Source of the DNA: Spirochaetia bacterium
Lineage (GTDB): Bacteria > Spirochaetota > Spirochaetia > Treponematales > Breznakiellaceae
Reading direction: 5' to 3'
NCBI GenBank assembly: GCA_025997715.1
Contig: BNUY01000027.1
Span: 1-24,266 of the forward strand
Length of the DNA stretch: 24,266 nucleotides
In this document: positions 6,625-14,700 of the stretch, one piece after another
How positions within the stretch are numbered: position 1 is the stretch's first letter
Layout: every line of letters starts with the position of its first letter
The notes under the pieces: model-generated
The model's input: only the letters and a program-made list of their open reading frames with translations
What the model was told of the DNA's origin: nothing
Database searches by the model: none
Made by a program: the position numbers and the translations under genes

Positions 6625-7098
6625 CTATCCGAGTTCGCCCCCTTTTTCCGCATCTGATAGTTCGGGGATGTTGATCCACTTTTCTTTATCCCCTTTTTCT
6701 CCGGTTTTCGTCTTTTCCCTGAATTCCTGTAGTTCCAGCTTGTCTTTAGCGTAAGTTAGAACTTCATTTTGAGTTTCCGGTATCAATTTGTCATAAGTAC
6801 TGACCAATTCTAGCTCATCGGAAGTCATTTTCCTTCCGTCCGGCCCCTCTGGGACTTCTGGTGGTGTTTTTTGGGGAGTAATCATCGGCCCCTGTCCGTT
6901 AAGGAGCCAATCTTCTTCTATCCCAAATTCAAGACAAACTACTTTTTGGGTTCTTTTGGCAAATTTTTCAGTGCCATTTTCAATACCAGAAAGCATTCCC
7001 TGAGAAATTCCGATTTTTTTTGCAAAATCCCTCTGGTTTAATTTTTCTTCTTCACGGACTTTTTTTAGCCGCATACCTATATTATTCATACTTATCAT
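6625..7098 (-). CDS. CI/Cro-type phage repressor with HTH
   Basis: Residues 8-60 form an HTH_3 domain: MRLKKVREEEKLNQRDFAKKIGISQGMLSGIENG is a textbook lambda-repressor-like helix-turn-helix. Residues 92-125 hold a helical LVSTYDKLIPETQNEVLTYAKDKL segment common at the end of short phage repressors. No S24 peptidase domain is present, so it would not self-cleave like LexA or lambda CI, and induction presumably needs another signal, such as the Bro-N protein. Starts at 7098 or 7089 are possible. The promoter places the transcript start close to 7089, which implies leaderless translation of the 154-residue form. It represses across the operators at 7100-7189. Confidence 0.85.
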   Translation of the reverse strand: MISMNNIGMRLKKVREEEKLNQRDFAKKIGISQGMLSGIENGTEKFAKRTQKVVCLEFGIEEDWLLNGQGPMITPQKTPPEVPEGPDGRKMTSDELELVSTYDKLIPETQNEVLTYAKDKLELQEFREKTKTGEKGDKEKWINIPELSDAEKGGELG

Positions 7099-7125
7099 AA
7101 TATCGGCTACTAATCAAAAAGTCAA
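7097..7125 (-). promoter_or_regulatory. Repressor promoter (leaderless)
   Basis: On the minus strand TTGACT (7125-7120) and TATTAT (7102-7097) are separated by exactly 17 bases. The predicted start is about 7092-7090, at or just before ATG 7089, so the repressor mRNA would be leaderless or nearly so. No Shine-Dalgarno sequence is present, which agrees. Confidence 0.65.
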
Positions 7126-7189
7126 GAAATTTTGTAGGAAAGACTTGACATATTGATTAACTGCCGATATATTGATTAGTAGTTAATAT
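7100..7189. promoter_or_regulatory. Three operator-like 18-bp sites of the lysogeny switch
   Basis: Site 1 (7100-7117) reads ATATCGGCTACTAATCAA. Site 2 (7153-7170) on the minus strand reads ATATCGGCAGTTAATCAA, and site 3 (7172-7189) on the minus strand reads ATATTAACTACTAATCAA; each matches site 1 at 15 of 18 positions. Site 1 overlaps the repressor promoter -10. Sites 2 and 3 fill the spacer and -10/start region of the rightward promoter. This is the layout of a CI-controlled bidirectional switch. Confidence 0.7.
7145..7173 (+). promoter_or_regulatory. Rightward early promoter
   Basis: TTGACA (7145-7150) and TATATT (7168-7173) are 17 bases apart, a near-consensus sigma-70 promoter. The predicted start is near 7180, followed by AGGAGG at 7193-7198 and ATG 7204. 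Operator-like sites 2 and 3 overlap it, so the CI-like protein should repress it. Confidence 0.75.
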
Positions 7190-7203
7190 TTTAGGAGGAA
7201 GAT

Positions 7204-7416
7204 ATGAAAACTAAAAGAAATGAGCTTTTGGTCATTTTTGAAAAACTTGACCCGGAAAACCGAGCCGATGTTTTGGCTCATGTCAAGATTGCCTATGCGG
7301 CCCAGGAACACACCAAAAAACGGTATGAGGCGCTAATTCCCGGCCCGGATACGCCGCTGTTTAACGGTGGGGTCTATGCCTTGCGGGGAGCGGCCCCGGT
7401 AATGGCGGAGGTGTAA
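7204..7416 (+). CDS. First early gene (cro position), 70-residue protein without HTH
   Basis: It follows the rightward promoter, with AGGAGG five bases before ATG. The first 42 residues (LLVIFEKLDPENRADVLAHVKIAYAAQEHTKKRYE) are helical and resemble the C-terminal helical segment of the CI-like repressor encoded opposite (LVSTYDKLIPETQNEVLTYAK): the K-L-x-P-E-x(4)-V-L-x-x-x-K pattern is shared. The rest is glycine- and proline-rich. It sits where cro is expected but has no helix-turn-helix, so a role through protein contact with the repressor is possible. That is inference. Confidence 0.7.
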   Translation: MKTKRNELLVIFEKLDPENRADVLAHVKIAYAAQEHTKKRYEALIPGPDTPLFNGGVYALRGAAPVMAEV

Positions 7417-7418
7417 GT

Positions 7419-7601
7419 ATGGACTACTCGCGATATAAAGACCGGCTACACAGTTATCTTGCCGACCGTTTGCAGAATAAGCAAAGCGATACCGCCGCAG
7501 GTAGAAAGATAGTCGTCCATTTCACGGTTAAACGCTTCTTGGGTTTCATCTTTGGGTTCGCTTATCTTGACCATTCTTGTGGCAATGTCAAAGGCCTTTA
7601 A
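7419..7601 (+). pseudogene. Orphan start resembling the primase N-terminus
   Basis: An ATG with GGAGGTG upstream opens a 60-codon frame whose first 17 residues (MDYSRYKDRLHSYLADR) match the primase start at 11780 (MDFNRYKHRLQEYLRSR) at 10 positions, with conservative changes elsewhere. After that the resemblance ends, and the frame runs antisense to a convincing minus-strand gene. I read it as the severed beginning of a primase-type gene, or as a small peptide using the same N-terminal motif. The tail beyond about 7475 is probably not biologically meaningful. Confidence 0.4.
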
Positions 7602-7628
7602 CTTTTGATCAAACGTAACTTCGGGCAT
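7446..7628 (-). CDS. Unknown 60-residue protein, reverse cargo in the early operon
   Basis: ATG 7628 is preceded by AAGGAGG at about seven bases. An upstream ATG at 7661 has no ribosome site and is rejected. The product is charged and helical (FDQKLKAFDIATRMVKISEPKDETQEAFNREMDDYL) and ends with a hydrophobic stretch, GGIALLILQTVGKITV. It is read against all neighbouring genes, and its tail overlaps the primase-like stub antisense. A TATAGT at 7692-7687 could be its -10, though no good -35 is seen. No family is recognised. It looks like an independently expressed cargo gene. Confidence 0.55.
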   Translation of the reverse strand: MPEVTFDQKLKAFDIATRMVKISEPKDETQEAFNREMDDYLSTCGGIALLILQTVGKITV

Positions 7629-7680
7629 TTTTGCCCTCCTTGGCGTGGGATAGTCCCGCATAAGCGGAACGGTTTTGCCA

Positions 7681-7714
7681 CCTCCTACTATAACACGCCG
7701 GGGAGGGTTTTTTT
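7681..7714 (+). terminator. Weak terminator-like hairpin before the second early gene block
   Basis: CCTCC (7681-7685) can pair with GGAGG (7702-7706) around a 16-base loop and is followed by seven T residues. The stem is short, so it may attenuate rather than stop transcription into the genes starting at 7727. Confidence 0.35.
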
Positions 7715-7726
7715 ACAGGAGTACCA

Positions 7727-7933
7727 ATGAAAGCCGATCCGGTTTTTGTGGCCGGGATTAAATACCCCAGCCTTTTCGATGCGGACCTCGATTCCGGCAT
7801 CCGTTCCGTGTCCATTTGGAAAGCCCTCAAAAAATCCGGGGGCTATCCGGTACAGATACGGAAGGCGCTGGTGATCATGGAAAGCTGGGTATTAAGCCGG
7901 ATCGGGATTCTGGAAAAGGATATTCGACTATGA
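7727..7933 (+). CDS. Unknown 68-residue protein
   Basis: ATG 7727 follows AGGAG at five bases. The protein has a short N-terminal strand region (DPVFVAGIKYPSLFDADLDSGIRS) and a basic helical C-terminal half (SIWKALKKSGGYPVQIRKALVIMESWVLSR). The SIWKALKKSGG segment resembles helices used for DNA recognition in small phage regulators, but no full HTH can be drawn. Its TGA overlaps the next ATG, so the two are coupled. Likely an early regulatory or replication accessory protein; the family is unknown. Confidence 0.65.
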   Translation: MKADPVFVAGIKYPSLFDADLDSGIRSVSIWKALKKSGGYPVQIRKALVIMESWVLSRIGILEKDIRL

Positions 7934-8289
7934 GCCAGGAATTGGAATTGATATTGAACGGATACCGGCTAGAGTTCGCCGCCATTACCCAGGAAATGAA
8001 ACACCTCCGGGCGGATTTGGTAAAAGAAAAAAAAGCGGATACCTTGCCGGAATGGATAGACCTCCGCCGGGCGGCGGAATTAAAGGGCGGCCCGGCATAT
8101 GAAACTTACCGTACAAAATCATTTTTACAGCCCTGCTGTGGCCGTAACTCAAAACTAATCGGGGGCCGCAAGTGTTGGAAAAGGGAAGAGATTATTCAAT
8201 GGCTGGGCGTAACGGATTCCGGCCTTTTGGAATATGCCGGGACATACAAAGTATCAATCCCGGAAAACTACGCAAGAAGGAGCAAATAA
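7930..8289 (+). CDS. Putative DNA-binding protein, 119 residues
   Basis: The frame is open from 7816, but the ATG at 7930 overlaps the preceding stop (ATGA) and is taken as the start. Residues 1-38 form a charged helix (ELELILNGYRLEFAAITQEMKHLRADLVKEKK). Residues 42-95 read EWIDLRRAAELKGGPAYETYRTKSFLQPCCGR...KCWKREEIIQWLG, the layout of an excisionase-type winged helix (D-L-R-x-A-A-E-L and R-E-x-I-x-x-W-L) with two cysteines in its turn. It stands directly upstream of ssb with a three-base junction. A role in early transcription or origin binding is plausible. Confidence 0.7.
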   Translation: MSQELELILNGYRLEFAAITQEMKHLRADLVKEKKADTLPEWIDLRRAAELKGGPAYETYRTKSFLQPCCGRNSKLIGGRKCWKREEIIQWLGVTDSGLLEYAGTYKVSIPENYARRSK

Positions 8290-8718
8290 ATGGCTGCGTT
8301 CAATCACTTTATGGGAGTAGGGCGGCTCACGGCCCCGGCGGAATTGAAATATACCGCCAGCGGAACCGCCTGTCTCAAGTTTTCTATCTGTATCAATAAA
8401 TCCTACAAGAAGGGGGATGAATGGGAAGAAAAGCCGCATTTTTTTAACTGCGTGGTGTGGGGCAAGTATGGCGAGGCCATGCAAAAACACATGACAAAGG
8501 GCAAGCGGGTGGGCATTGAAGGGGAATTAACCCACAATCCCTGGACCGATAATTCGGGGGGCAAGCATAACGATGTTACAATCACTGTTTCAAACATTAT
8601 GCTACTTGACGCTCCCCGGCAATCGGAAGGTTCCGGCCCCGGCGGTAATACCGGCGGGGAACCGGAAGGGCAAGGCGGGGGCGGCAATGGCGGCCCCCAT
8701 GATGCAATACCATTTTAA
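8290..8718 (+). CDS. ssb: Single-stranded DNA-binding protein
   Basis: This is a 142-residue OB-fold SSB. It has FNHFMGVGRLTAPAELKYTASGTACLKFSI at the N-terminus, FFNCVVWGKYGEAMQKHMTKGKRVGIEGEL in the middle, a glycine-rich linker (about 112-137), and the acidic-aromatic tip DAIPF. The tip matches the SSB C-terminal peptide that recruits replication and repair partners. It coats single strands during phage or plasmid replication. AAGGAG lies nine bases before ATG, and the previous stop abuts the start. Its neighbours ParA, ParB and primase support a replication-maintenance module. Confidence 0.95.
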   Translation: MAAFNHFMGVGRLTAPAELKYTASGTACLKFSICINKSYKKGDEWEEKPHFFNCVVWGKYGEAMQKHMTKGKRVGIEGELTHNPWTDNSGGKHNDVTITVSNIMLLDAPRQSEGSGPGGNTGGEPEGQGGGGNGGPHDAIPF

Positions 8719-8733
8719 GGTGAGGAGGTTTTT

Positions 8734-9453
8734 ATGATTTTAACTGTTACAAGTTGGAAGGGCGGGACCGGCAAAACGACCTTGGCCGTATTGGCCGCAA
8801 TAATACTGGCCGCCAGGGGGAAGCGGAGCTTGATCGTTGATCTGGATTCAAACTGCGCTATCTCCCAGGTATTCGGCCAGGTCCTAAAGGACTTTACTTC
8901 AATGGAATTTTTATCAGGTAACGGTGAAAATTTCAAGGGGGTTTATTCTGCAAGGCAGAATATTGATATTATCCCCGGAAGCCTAAACAATATGCTTCTT
9001 AATAATATCATGGACCGCCAGCTAAAAATAAATTTGAAACGGGCGGGGTATACCGAGGCATACGATTATATAATCATTGATCCGCCCGGATATTGGGGGG
9101 CTCACACCAGGAACGCTGTTTTTTCGGCGGATACTATTGTAATCCCCGGCGCTTGTTCCCGGATTGACTACGAGGCCACCCGGCTTTATTTTCGCACCCT
9201 TCGGGAATGCTACATTGAGGCCAATACCCTTGTTTGTGTCAATGCCTTTAATGCGGAAAGTAACCTCCCCGGAATCCATGATGAATACAAAAGCGAATTC
9301 GGAGAATTCTTGCTTGCCGAGCCCGTGCCTTACATCAAATCGTTAAAAAAATTAACGTCCGACCCCGACTATACGCTCCAGGCGGGTATCAGAAAACGGC
9401 TGGAGCGCACCGTGGATGCAATCACGGGAACCAAAGGAGGGGAAAATGCCTAA
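8734..9453 (+). CDS. parA: ParA-family partition ATPase
   Basis: The 239-residue protein starts MILTVTSWKGGTGKTT with a deviant Walker A (KGGTGKTT, 9-16), followed by the A' box LIVDLDSN and Walker B YIIIDPPGYW. It lacks the N-terminal HTH of P1-type ParA, so it is the small type Ib/Soj-like form. ParA proteins use ATP-driven binding to the nucleoid to move ParB-bound DNA to daughter cells. GAGGAGG precedes the ATG. The gene overlaps parB by eight bases. It implies that the element can be maintained as an extrachromosomal replicon, at least for part of its life. Confidence 0.93.
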   Translation: MILTVTSWKGGTGKTTLAVLAAIILAARGKRSLIVDLDSNCAISQVFGQVLKDFTSMEFLSGNGENFKGVYSARQNIDIIPGSLNNMLLNNIMDRQLKINLKRAGYTEAYDYIIIDPPGYWGAHTRNAVFSADTIVIPGACSRIDYEATRLYFRTLRECYIEANTLVCVNAFNAESNLPGIHDEYKSEFGEFLLAEPVPYIKSLKKLTSDPDYTLQAGIRKRLERTVDAITGTKGGENA

Positions 9454-10525
9454 TATGCAAGGGGCTTCTATTGCCCGGAAAATCAGCCTGGATGACATAA
9501 TCGACACCGGAAACGTCCGGGAAAATTACGAGGGTATTGAAGACCTGGCGGCCAGTATAAAAAAGAACGGCCAGCTTCAGCCCGTGATAGTAAAGGTGGC
9601 GGAACCCGATCCCGATACCGGCGCTCCCCGTTTTGAATTGATCGCCGGATTCCGGCGGCGGGAGGCGTTCCGGTTTTTGAAATCCCACGGGGATGATTTT
9701 TCAATGATTAACGCCATGATCGTTACCGGGGATAAACTTACAATCCAGTTAGTTGAAAATATTCAACGCTCGGACTTGTCACCGAAGGAACGGGAGCGGG
9801 GCATCTTTTTAATGACACAAAACGGCCTTTCCCAAAAAGAGGTGGCCGCCGAATTGTCAAAATCGGAAGTATGGGTATCCCGGCATATATCCGCTTATAA
9901 GGTCCGGGAAATCGGCGAGGCCGATGGTATCGACACCACGGAAATTGAAACCTCGGCAATATCGGAAATCCAAACCGTTAAAGAAGAGCATATCCCCATG
10001 ATGCTGCGGAATATCTTAAATAACGGCGGGACCGTGGCGGCGGCCAGAACCTTAATGAAGGCATACCGGGGCAATAAACCGGCCCAGCCCGAAGCGCCGC
10101 CCCCGGTTACAATAACGGCCCCCGCAAGCCTGGCGGTGAATACTGTTGAAGACGTGGCGGCCATCCTGGGCGGCGGGGAACCCATATCATTGACAGATTC
10201 CCCCGCCGATATTTCCCCGGAGCTTCCGCCGGAAGGGCAAGAGGAGGCGAGGCAAGAACCGCCGCCCCCGGCGGCCACGGGAAAACCGCCCCTGCGGTTC
10301 CCGCCCCCCCCTGCCCGTTCTCCCGATCCTGACAGGCCGCCCGTGTTACATAAAAAGGTGGATGTCAATACGGTATTTGACGAAATCTACAAATATATTT
10401 CCGCCCTTGAAAAACAGATTAAAGCCCTGGGGCCGGATGTAGACGAAGCCCGGATTGACGAGGTAAAACGGCAAGCCGCCTGGGACATAATCGCCCTGGT
10501 ACAAAAGCGGATTGACAAGGAATAA
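9446..10525 (+). CDS. parB: ParB-like partition protein
   Basis: ATG 9446 has AAAGGAGG upstream; the longer frame from 9416 lies inside parA and is rejected. The 359-residue protein has the ParB N-terminal CTP-binding fold (LAASIKKNGQLQPVIVK, then LIAGFRRREAFR in place of the canonical GERRxRA, then LVENIQRSDLSPKERERG) and an HTH (LSQKEVAAELSKSEVWVSRHIS). A long proline/alanine linker (about 215-310) and a C-terminal helical dimerisation segment follow. It binds centromere sites and stimulates ParA. The overlap with parA indicates coupled expression. I found no convincing parS repeat next to the genes. Confidence 0.92.
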   Translation: MPNMQGASIARKISLDDIIDTGNVRENYEGIEDLAASIKKNGQLQPVIVKVAEPDPDTGAPRFELIAGFRRREAFRFLKSHGDDFSMINAMIVTGDKLTIQLVENIQRSDLSPKERERGIFLMTQNGLSQKEVAAELSKSEVWVSRHISAYKVREIGEADGIDTTEIETSAISEIQTVKEEHIPMMLRNILNNGGTVAAARTLMKAYRGNKPAQPEAPPPVTITAPASLAVNTVEDVAAILGGGEPISLTDSPADISPELPPEGQEEARQEPPPPAATGKPPLRFPPPPARSPDPDRPPVLHKKVDVNTVFDEIYKYISALEKQIKALGPDVDEARIDEVKRQAAWDIIALVQKRIDKE

Positions 10526-10530
10526 AAGCA

Positions 10531-10905
10531 ATGCCCAAAAACCCGGAAGAATTTTTGTATATGTATAGCGAAATCTTGAAACAGGAAATTGCTTTATCCA
10601 AAAAATCCGGGTGGGCTTATTCTCAAGACAAGGGGCCTGACGGAAAATTCGTTTCCTATAGCCCTAAAGAAATCCAGTTAATAACTGGAGGCGGCGGGGT
10701 TTTATCCCCGCAAATTCACCGGATAAAAAAATTATTCGGCGGGGAGGTAATAGCAAATGACAGAACGGGAACAATGGATGGCGGAAAACCAAAAACGGGA
10801 AATGAATCAATTAGTCCCGATAACATTTTCAATCCCGATAGACAGATACCGCAAGCTCCAGGAGGCGGCCCGGAAAGCGGGGATGGAGAGCTTGAATTAT
10901 ATTAA
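10531..10905 (+). CDS. Unknown 124-residue protein after parB
   Basis: ATG 10531 lies five bases past parB with a weak AAGGA site. The first 75 residues look like a folded unit (NPEEFLYMYSEILKQEIALSKKSGWAYSQDKG, then SPKEIQLITGGGG...IHRIKKLFGGEVIA). The last 49 are Gly/Pro/Asn-rich and overlap the next gene in another frame. The overlap may be real dual coding, or the folded part may end early in the ancestral form. No family is recognised. It is co-transcribed with the partition genes. Confidence 0.65.
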   Translation: MPKNPEEFLYMYSEILKQEIALSKKSGWAYSQDKGPDGKFVSYSPKEIQLITGGGGVLSPQIHRIKKLFGGEVIANDRTGTMDGGKPKTGNESISPDNIFNPDRQIPQAPGGGPESGDGELELY

Positions 10906-11035
10906 AAATCCGCCGGAAAAATGCTGGTGTTGCCCTTGCGGGAACAAGGAACGGAATAGTTGCCACGGGGCCGGGGAAGGCTCCTGCCTGGCGGAATTAT
11001 ACAGGTTTCTTTTTGCGGAGGTATATGATGCCTAG
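10757..11035 (+). CDS. Cys-rich 92-residue protein
   Basis: ATG 10757 follows GGAGG at nine bases. The N-terminal half is a charged helix (MTEREQWMAENQKREMNQL, then IPIDRYRKLQEAARKAG). The C-terminal half carries C-W-C-C-P-C-G and later S-C-H and S-C-L, enough cysteines for one or two zinc sites. It overlaps the previous gene by 149 bases in a different frame and the next gene by a few bases. No family is recognised. Together with the next two proteins it forms a run of small putative zinc-binding proteins. Confidence 0.6.
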   Translation: MTEREQWMAENQKREMNQLVPITFSIPIDRYRKLQEAARKAGMESLNYIKNPPEKCWCCPCGNKERNSCHGAGEGSCLAELYRFLFAEVYDA

Positions 11036-11390
11036 TAACCATTGCCAAATTTGCAAGCGGCCACTATCTGATTATACGAGCGTTAAAATCGGCATGGGGC
11101 CGGTTTGCCGATGCCGGGAAAATGGCCAGCCTTACTTTGATTTTCTTCATGCCGTCTTTAGTGTTATTGACGTTAAGCCGAATTACATTCTCATAAAAGA
11201 CACGGGACACATGGATCATAAAACCGTATCTAGTGATGTTGAATGGGTGCTGGCCCAGCTTGCCGGGGAATATGATCTGCAATACCGCCGGATTTTTTAC
11301 ATAGACAGCGCCGGGGATATTGACGAAATCATTCACGCCGGGGCGGCCTTTCACGGATTCAAGCATGGACATGAGGGGGTGGCATTATGA
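11025..11390 (+). CDS. DUF6011-like zinc-ribbon protein
   Basis: GGAGG lies just before two adjacent ATG codons at 11025 and 11028; either gives about 120 residues. The N-terminus NHCQICKRPLSDYTSVKIGMGPVCRCR follows the pattern C-x-x-C-x(2)-[PR]-L-x(4)-S-x(4)-G-x-G-P-x-C-x-x, characteristic of the DUF6011 zinc-binding proteins common in phages and plasmids. The remaining 90 residues form an alpha/beta region ending in HAGAAFHGFKHGHEG. No catalytic role is known for the family. Starts and stops overlap on both sides. Confidence 0.7.
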   Translation: MMPSNHCQICKRPLSDYTSVKIGMGPVCRCRENGQPYFDFLHAVFSVIDVKPNYILIKDTGHMDHKTVSSDVEWVLAQLAGEYDLQYRRIFYIDSAGDIDEIIHAGAAFHGFKHGHEGVAL

Positions 11391-11581
11391 AATTACCACC
11401 GCCACTTCACGGGTCCGATTTTTATAAAAAAAATAAAGGTATGTGTTCCCGATGTAGACATTCTGAAAAAAAAGAAGCTACCAAGCCATGTGGGAAAATT
11501 AGAAAATATCTTTTTTGTAAACACTACGGAAAAGACTGTCAGCGTGTTGCCTGGAATTGTTGGAAGGTGGTTCAAAAGTGA
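11387..11581 (+). CDS. Small Cys-rich protein, 64 residues
   Basis: ATG 11387 overlaps the preceding stop as ATGA. The protein is basic and contains C-S-R-C, C-G, C-K-H, C and C; the run MCSRCRHSEKKEATKPCG followed by FCKHYGKDCQRVAWNCW suggests a zinc finger or ribbon. Such proteins are frequent in phage early regions and usually bind nucleic acids or host proteins. No specific family can be named. Confidence 0.65.
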   Translation: MKLPPPLHGSDFYKKNKGMCSRCRHSEKKEATKPCGKIRKYLFCKHYGKDCQRVAWNCWKVVQK

Positions 11582-11757
11582 ATGACAAGGCGGCCAAAAA
11601 GTTCCGGCGGGGTATCCGGCATAAAATAAATGATGCCTCCATGATGGCCCTCAAAAAGGAAATTTTCCGGCTTGCCCGGCACCGGGATATTTTGGGCATC
11701 GTGGCTATTGCCGAGGGCATAGTGATAATAATTCTACTGTTTGCGGCCTTCCGTTAG
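11578..11757 (+). CDS. Small single-span membrane protein, GTG start
   Basis: GTG 11578 overlaps the previous stop as GTGA, and AAGGTGG lies about eight bases upstream. The 59-residue product has a strongly basic N-terminal half (KAAKKFRRGIRHKIN...LARHRD) and one hydrophobic segment, ILGIVAIAEGIVIIILLFAAF, at the C-terminus, so it should insert with the basic part in the cytoplasm. A role in holin-like, exclusion or membrane-anchoring functions cannot be separated by sequence. It is the last small gene before the primase. Confidence 0.6.
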   Translation: MNDKAAKKFRRGIRHKINDASMMALKKEIFRLARHRDILGIVAIAEGIVIIILLFAAFR

Positions 11758-11779
11758 GGCGGGGGAGAGGGGCATCTAA

Positions 11780-14700
11780 TTGGATTTTAACAGATATAAA
11801 CACCGGCTTCAGGAATACCTGCGCTCCAGGGGGGTAGACGCTAAAACCGGCCTGATACGTTGTTTTTCCCCTGACCATGAGGACCGGGACCCCTCTTGTC
11901 AATTAACAGAAGAAAGTTATTTTTGTCATTCCGGCAAATGCGGGATTAACGGGGATATTTACGATGCTATAGGAATCCTGGAGGGTATCCCGGAACGGAA
12001 GGATCAATATCTTTTTGCCGAAAAGTTTTTTGACGGCGGCCCCACGTATTCCGCCCCCCGCCCGGCTCCCCCTAAAAAGGAAACGGAAGAAACAGAAACC
12101 TATACCACGGATACCGAGGCGGAAAAAACCCTTGAGACATACCTACAGAAAAACCCCAGGGCCGGGGAAGCCATACGGGCATTTATAAAGCAAAGGGCCG
12201 CCGCTTCGACCTTCGGGGGTATATCGGATTATCCGCAAGCTGTGGCCGAGGCTATGATACAGTATTTCTATTATTGGCCCGGATTCGATATTGCCCGGCA
12301 AGATTTGGGAATAGATATTCTGCGGCGGTGCAACATCCCCCTCGTCAATCAAAAAACCGGCTATTCAAGCTGGGAACATTCCGGGGTATTAGTAAAGCTG
12401 GGGACCGGCTATAAACTGCATTATTACAAGGAGGGGGTTTGTGAAAAGCGGGGGACTAAGGGATGCCATACCTTCCCCATGCCGGGGGACATAAACCCGG
12501 AGGAGCCGGTCATTATTGTAGAGGGGGAAATAGATGCCCTCGCTTGCCGGGCCATCGGTATAAAAAATGTTTTTTCCGGCGGCGGTACAAAGGGATTAAC
12601 AAAACCTAAAGTAAAAAAATATCTGTTAAAAAATACCCCCGAAGTGATTCTATTTTTCGATGCCGATGAGGCTGGCCGCAAGGCTTCCGGGCTTGAATCA
12701 TTCACTGATGGCGATAAACGAAAAACCAATATCCCCCAAACCCTCCTGGCCGCCGGGTATGGTGGGAGTATCAAAATAGCGGCCTTGCCCGTCTATGAAG
12801 AGGGCGGATACAAGGATCAGGATGCCCTGGTTATTGCCGGGAAAAATGACATAATCATTAAAGCAATCCAGGAAGCTACAGAATACACGCCGCCGGAACC
12901 GCCCCCGGATAAACCAAAAGGGAAAGGCGGAAACGGGACACTTTGGGAGGCTTATGATTCTATAAGCCTAAAAAGATTAAAAAGCCTTTTGAAAAAAATA
13001 GTCCGCGCGGATTTGGACAATGAGGACATTCAGCCCTTTGTTTCCGCCTGTGTAAAATCATGCAAGCATTCAGAAACCCGGCAAGAGTTGGCAAAATGGG
13101 GGGCCACTACCGAGGAGCTAGACAGTAAAGATGATACCAGCCCCTATTTCATTATTGAAATTTGCGAAAAATACGGAGCCTCAAAATATCTAAAAAACGA
13201 AATTGAAAAGGCCCTGGTCCCGGCCAGCGAAATCCTAAAACGAATTAAAGTTAATCGTACCATTGTTGACATTGATTTTGAAAAAATGGAAAAGAACGAA
13301 AACGCTTTACAGTTTATAACCACAAAGGGCGCTCATTCCGCCGCTTTAATGATAGCGGATATTTTGGAAGGGAAAATAATATATGTTGAAAGTGAAAAGC
13401 GCCATTATTTTTATAATGGGCATACATGGCAAAGGGAGCCGGATATGGCCGGTATTGCCTATAATTTTTTATGTTCCGTAATGCGGCATTTTCTATCTAA
13501 GCGGATCGGCAATAAGGGGGTTCTATTCGACATAATTACTAAAATCGAAGGCCGCCGGTTCCGTGTCGAAGTTGCCCAGGATTTTTCCGGCTTGCCTCAA
13601 GTCTTTTTTGAAACGATTTTATTTGACGGCCCCACGGTTCGGGAAACCCTAACACTGATTGACGGGGTTATAGATTTTTCCGGCAATGAATTAGATTATC
13701 GCAAATCTAAGCGGGAAGAATTCAGAAAGGAAATACTACCTTATAAAATTGATGATCTAAAAAATTCGGGAACGCCGCAAAAGTTTTTAGATTTTATGAA
13801 GGGCAATTTCAGGGATGAAAATACCCTTCAAACGCTCATGTATTATATATCTTTAATCGCCGCCCGGAATACACAATATAAGTATGGGGGTATATGGGTG
13901 GGCAAGCCGCACACCGGAAAAACTACCACCGTGGAATTGTTAGGCAAAGTTTACGAGGGTATGTTTGTACGAATAAATGGGGATATTCTGGTAACAAAGG
14001 AACGCCGCCGGGCTTCCGGCAATGAGGCCACGCCTTACATAGCCCGCCTAGAGGGGAAAGGAATAGGGGTTGCCCAGGAAACTGAAAGAAACGGTATCTT
14101 GAATAATGCGCTATGGAAAGAATTAACCGGCGGCGATACATTGACAGCCCGTGGGCTTTATAAAGACCCCCACGATTTTACCCCCACGGCTCAAATTCTG
14201 GTATGTACGAATCACCAGCCCCGCTTCGATGCCCACGATGATGCGACTATAGAACGCATGGTAGTAATTCCGTTTTCTGTACAGCATGAAAAGGGGGGCA
14301 AGGGTACACTTCAGCAAAATACAATTTATTCCCGGCTCCGGCCAGAGTATCCGGCAATAGTGAAAATGTTTGCGGAAACTTATATAAAATTCAAGATTGA
14401 ACATGAGGGGGCTATTCCCCTTTCCGATGAATGTACTAATTATAAAAATAATTACGTCAAGGGACAGGAAACCGACCTCGACAAATTCATAGACGATAAC
14501 ATTGAAATTGATATGTCAGGCCAGGCATTTGAGATCGTTCAAAATGTGTATGACCGATATTTGAAATACTACAATTTTAACGCCGATGACAAAGAGGCAT
14601 TAACCAGGAATAAATTTGTACGGTACTTGAAAAATGATTATGTTGAAATTAACTATAAGCAAAAAAAGATAAACGGCGAGCCTGTCCTTTGCTTTTTTAA

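Noticed and set aside
9895..10368. 157-codon minus-strand frame within parB
   Set aside because: Shadow of the proline/alanine-rich ParB linker; Gly/Ser-rich with no ribosome site, while the plus strand is a clear ParB.
8734..10525. parS centromere repeat next to parAB
   Set aside because: Only a partial palindrome (AACTGTTACAAGTT) inside the parA start is visible; it is single and imperfect, so no site is claimed.
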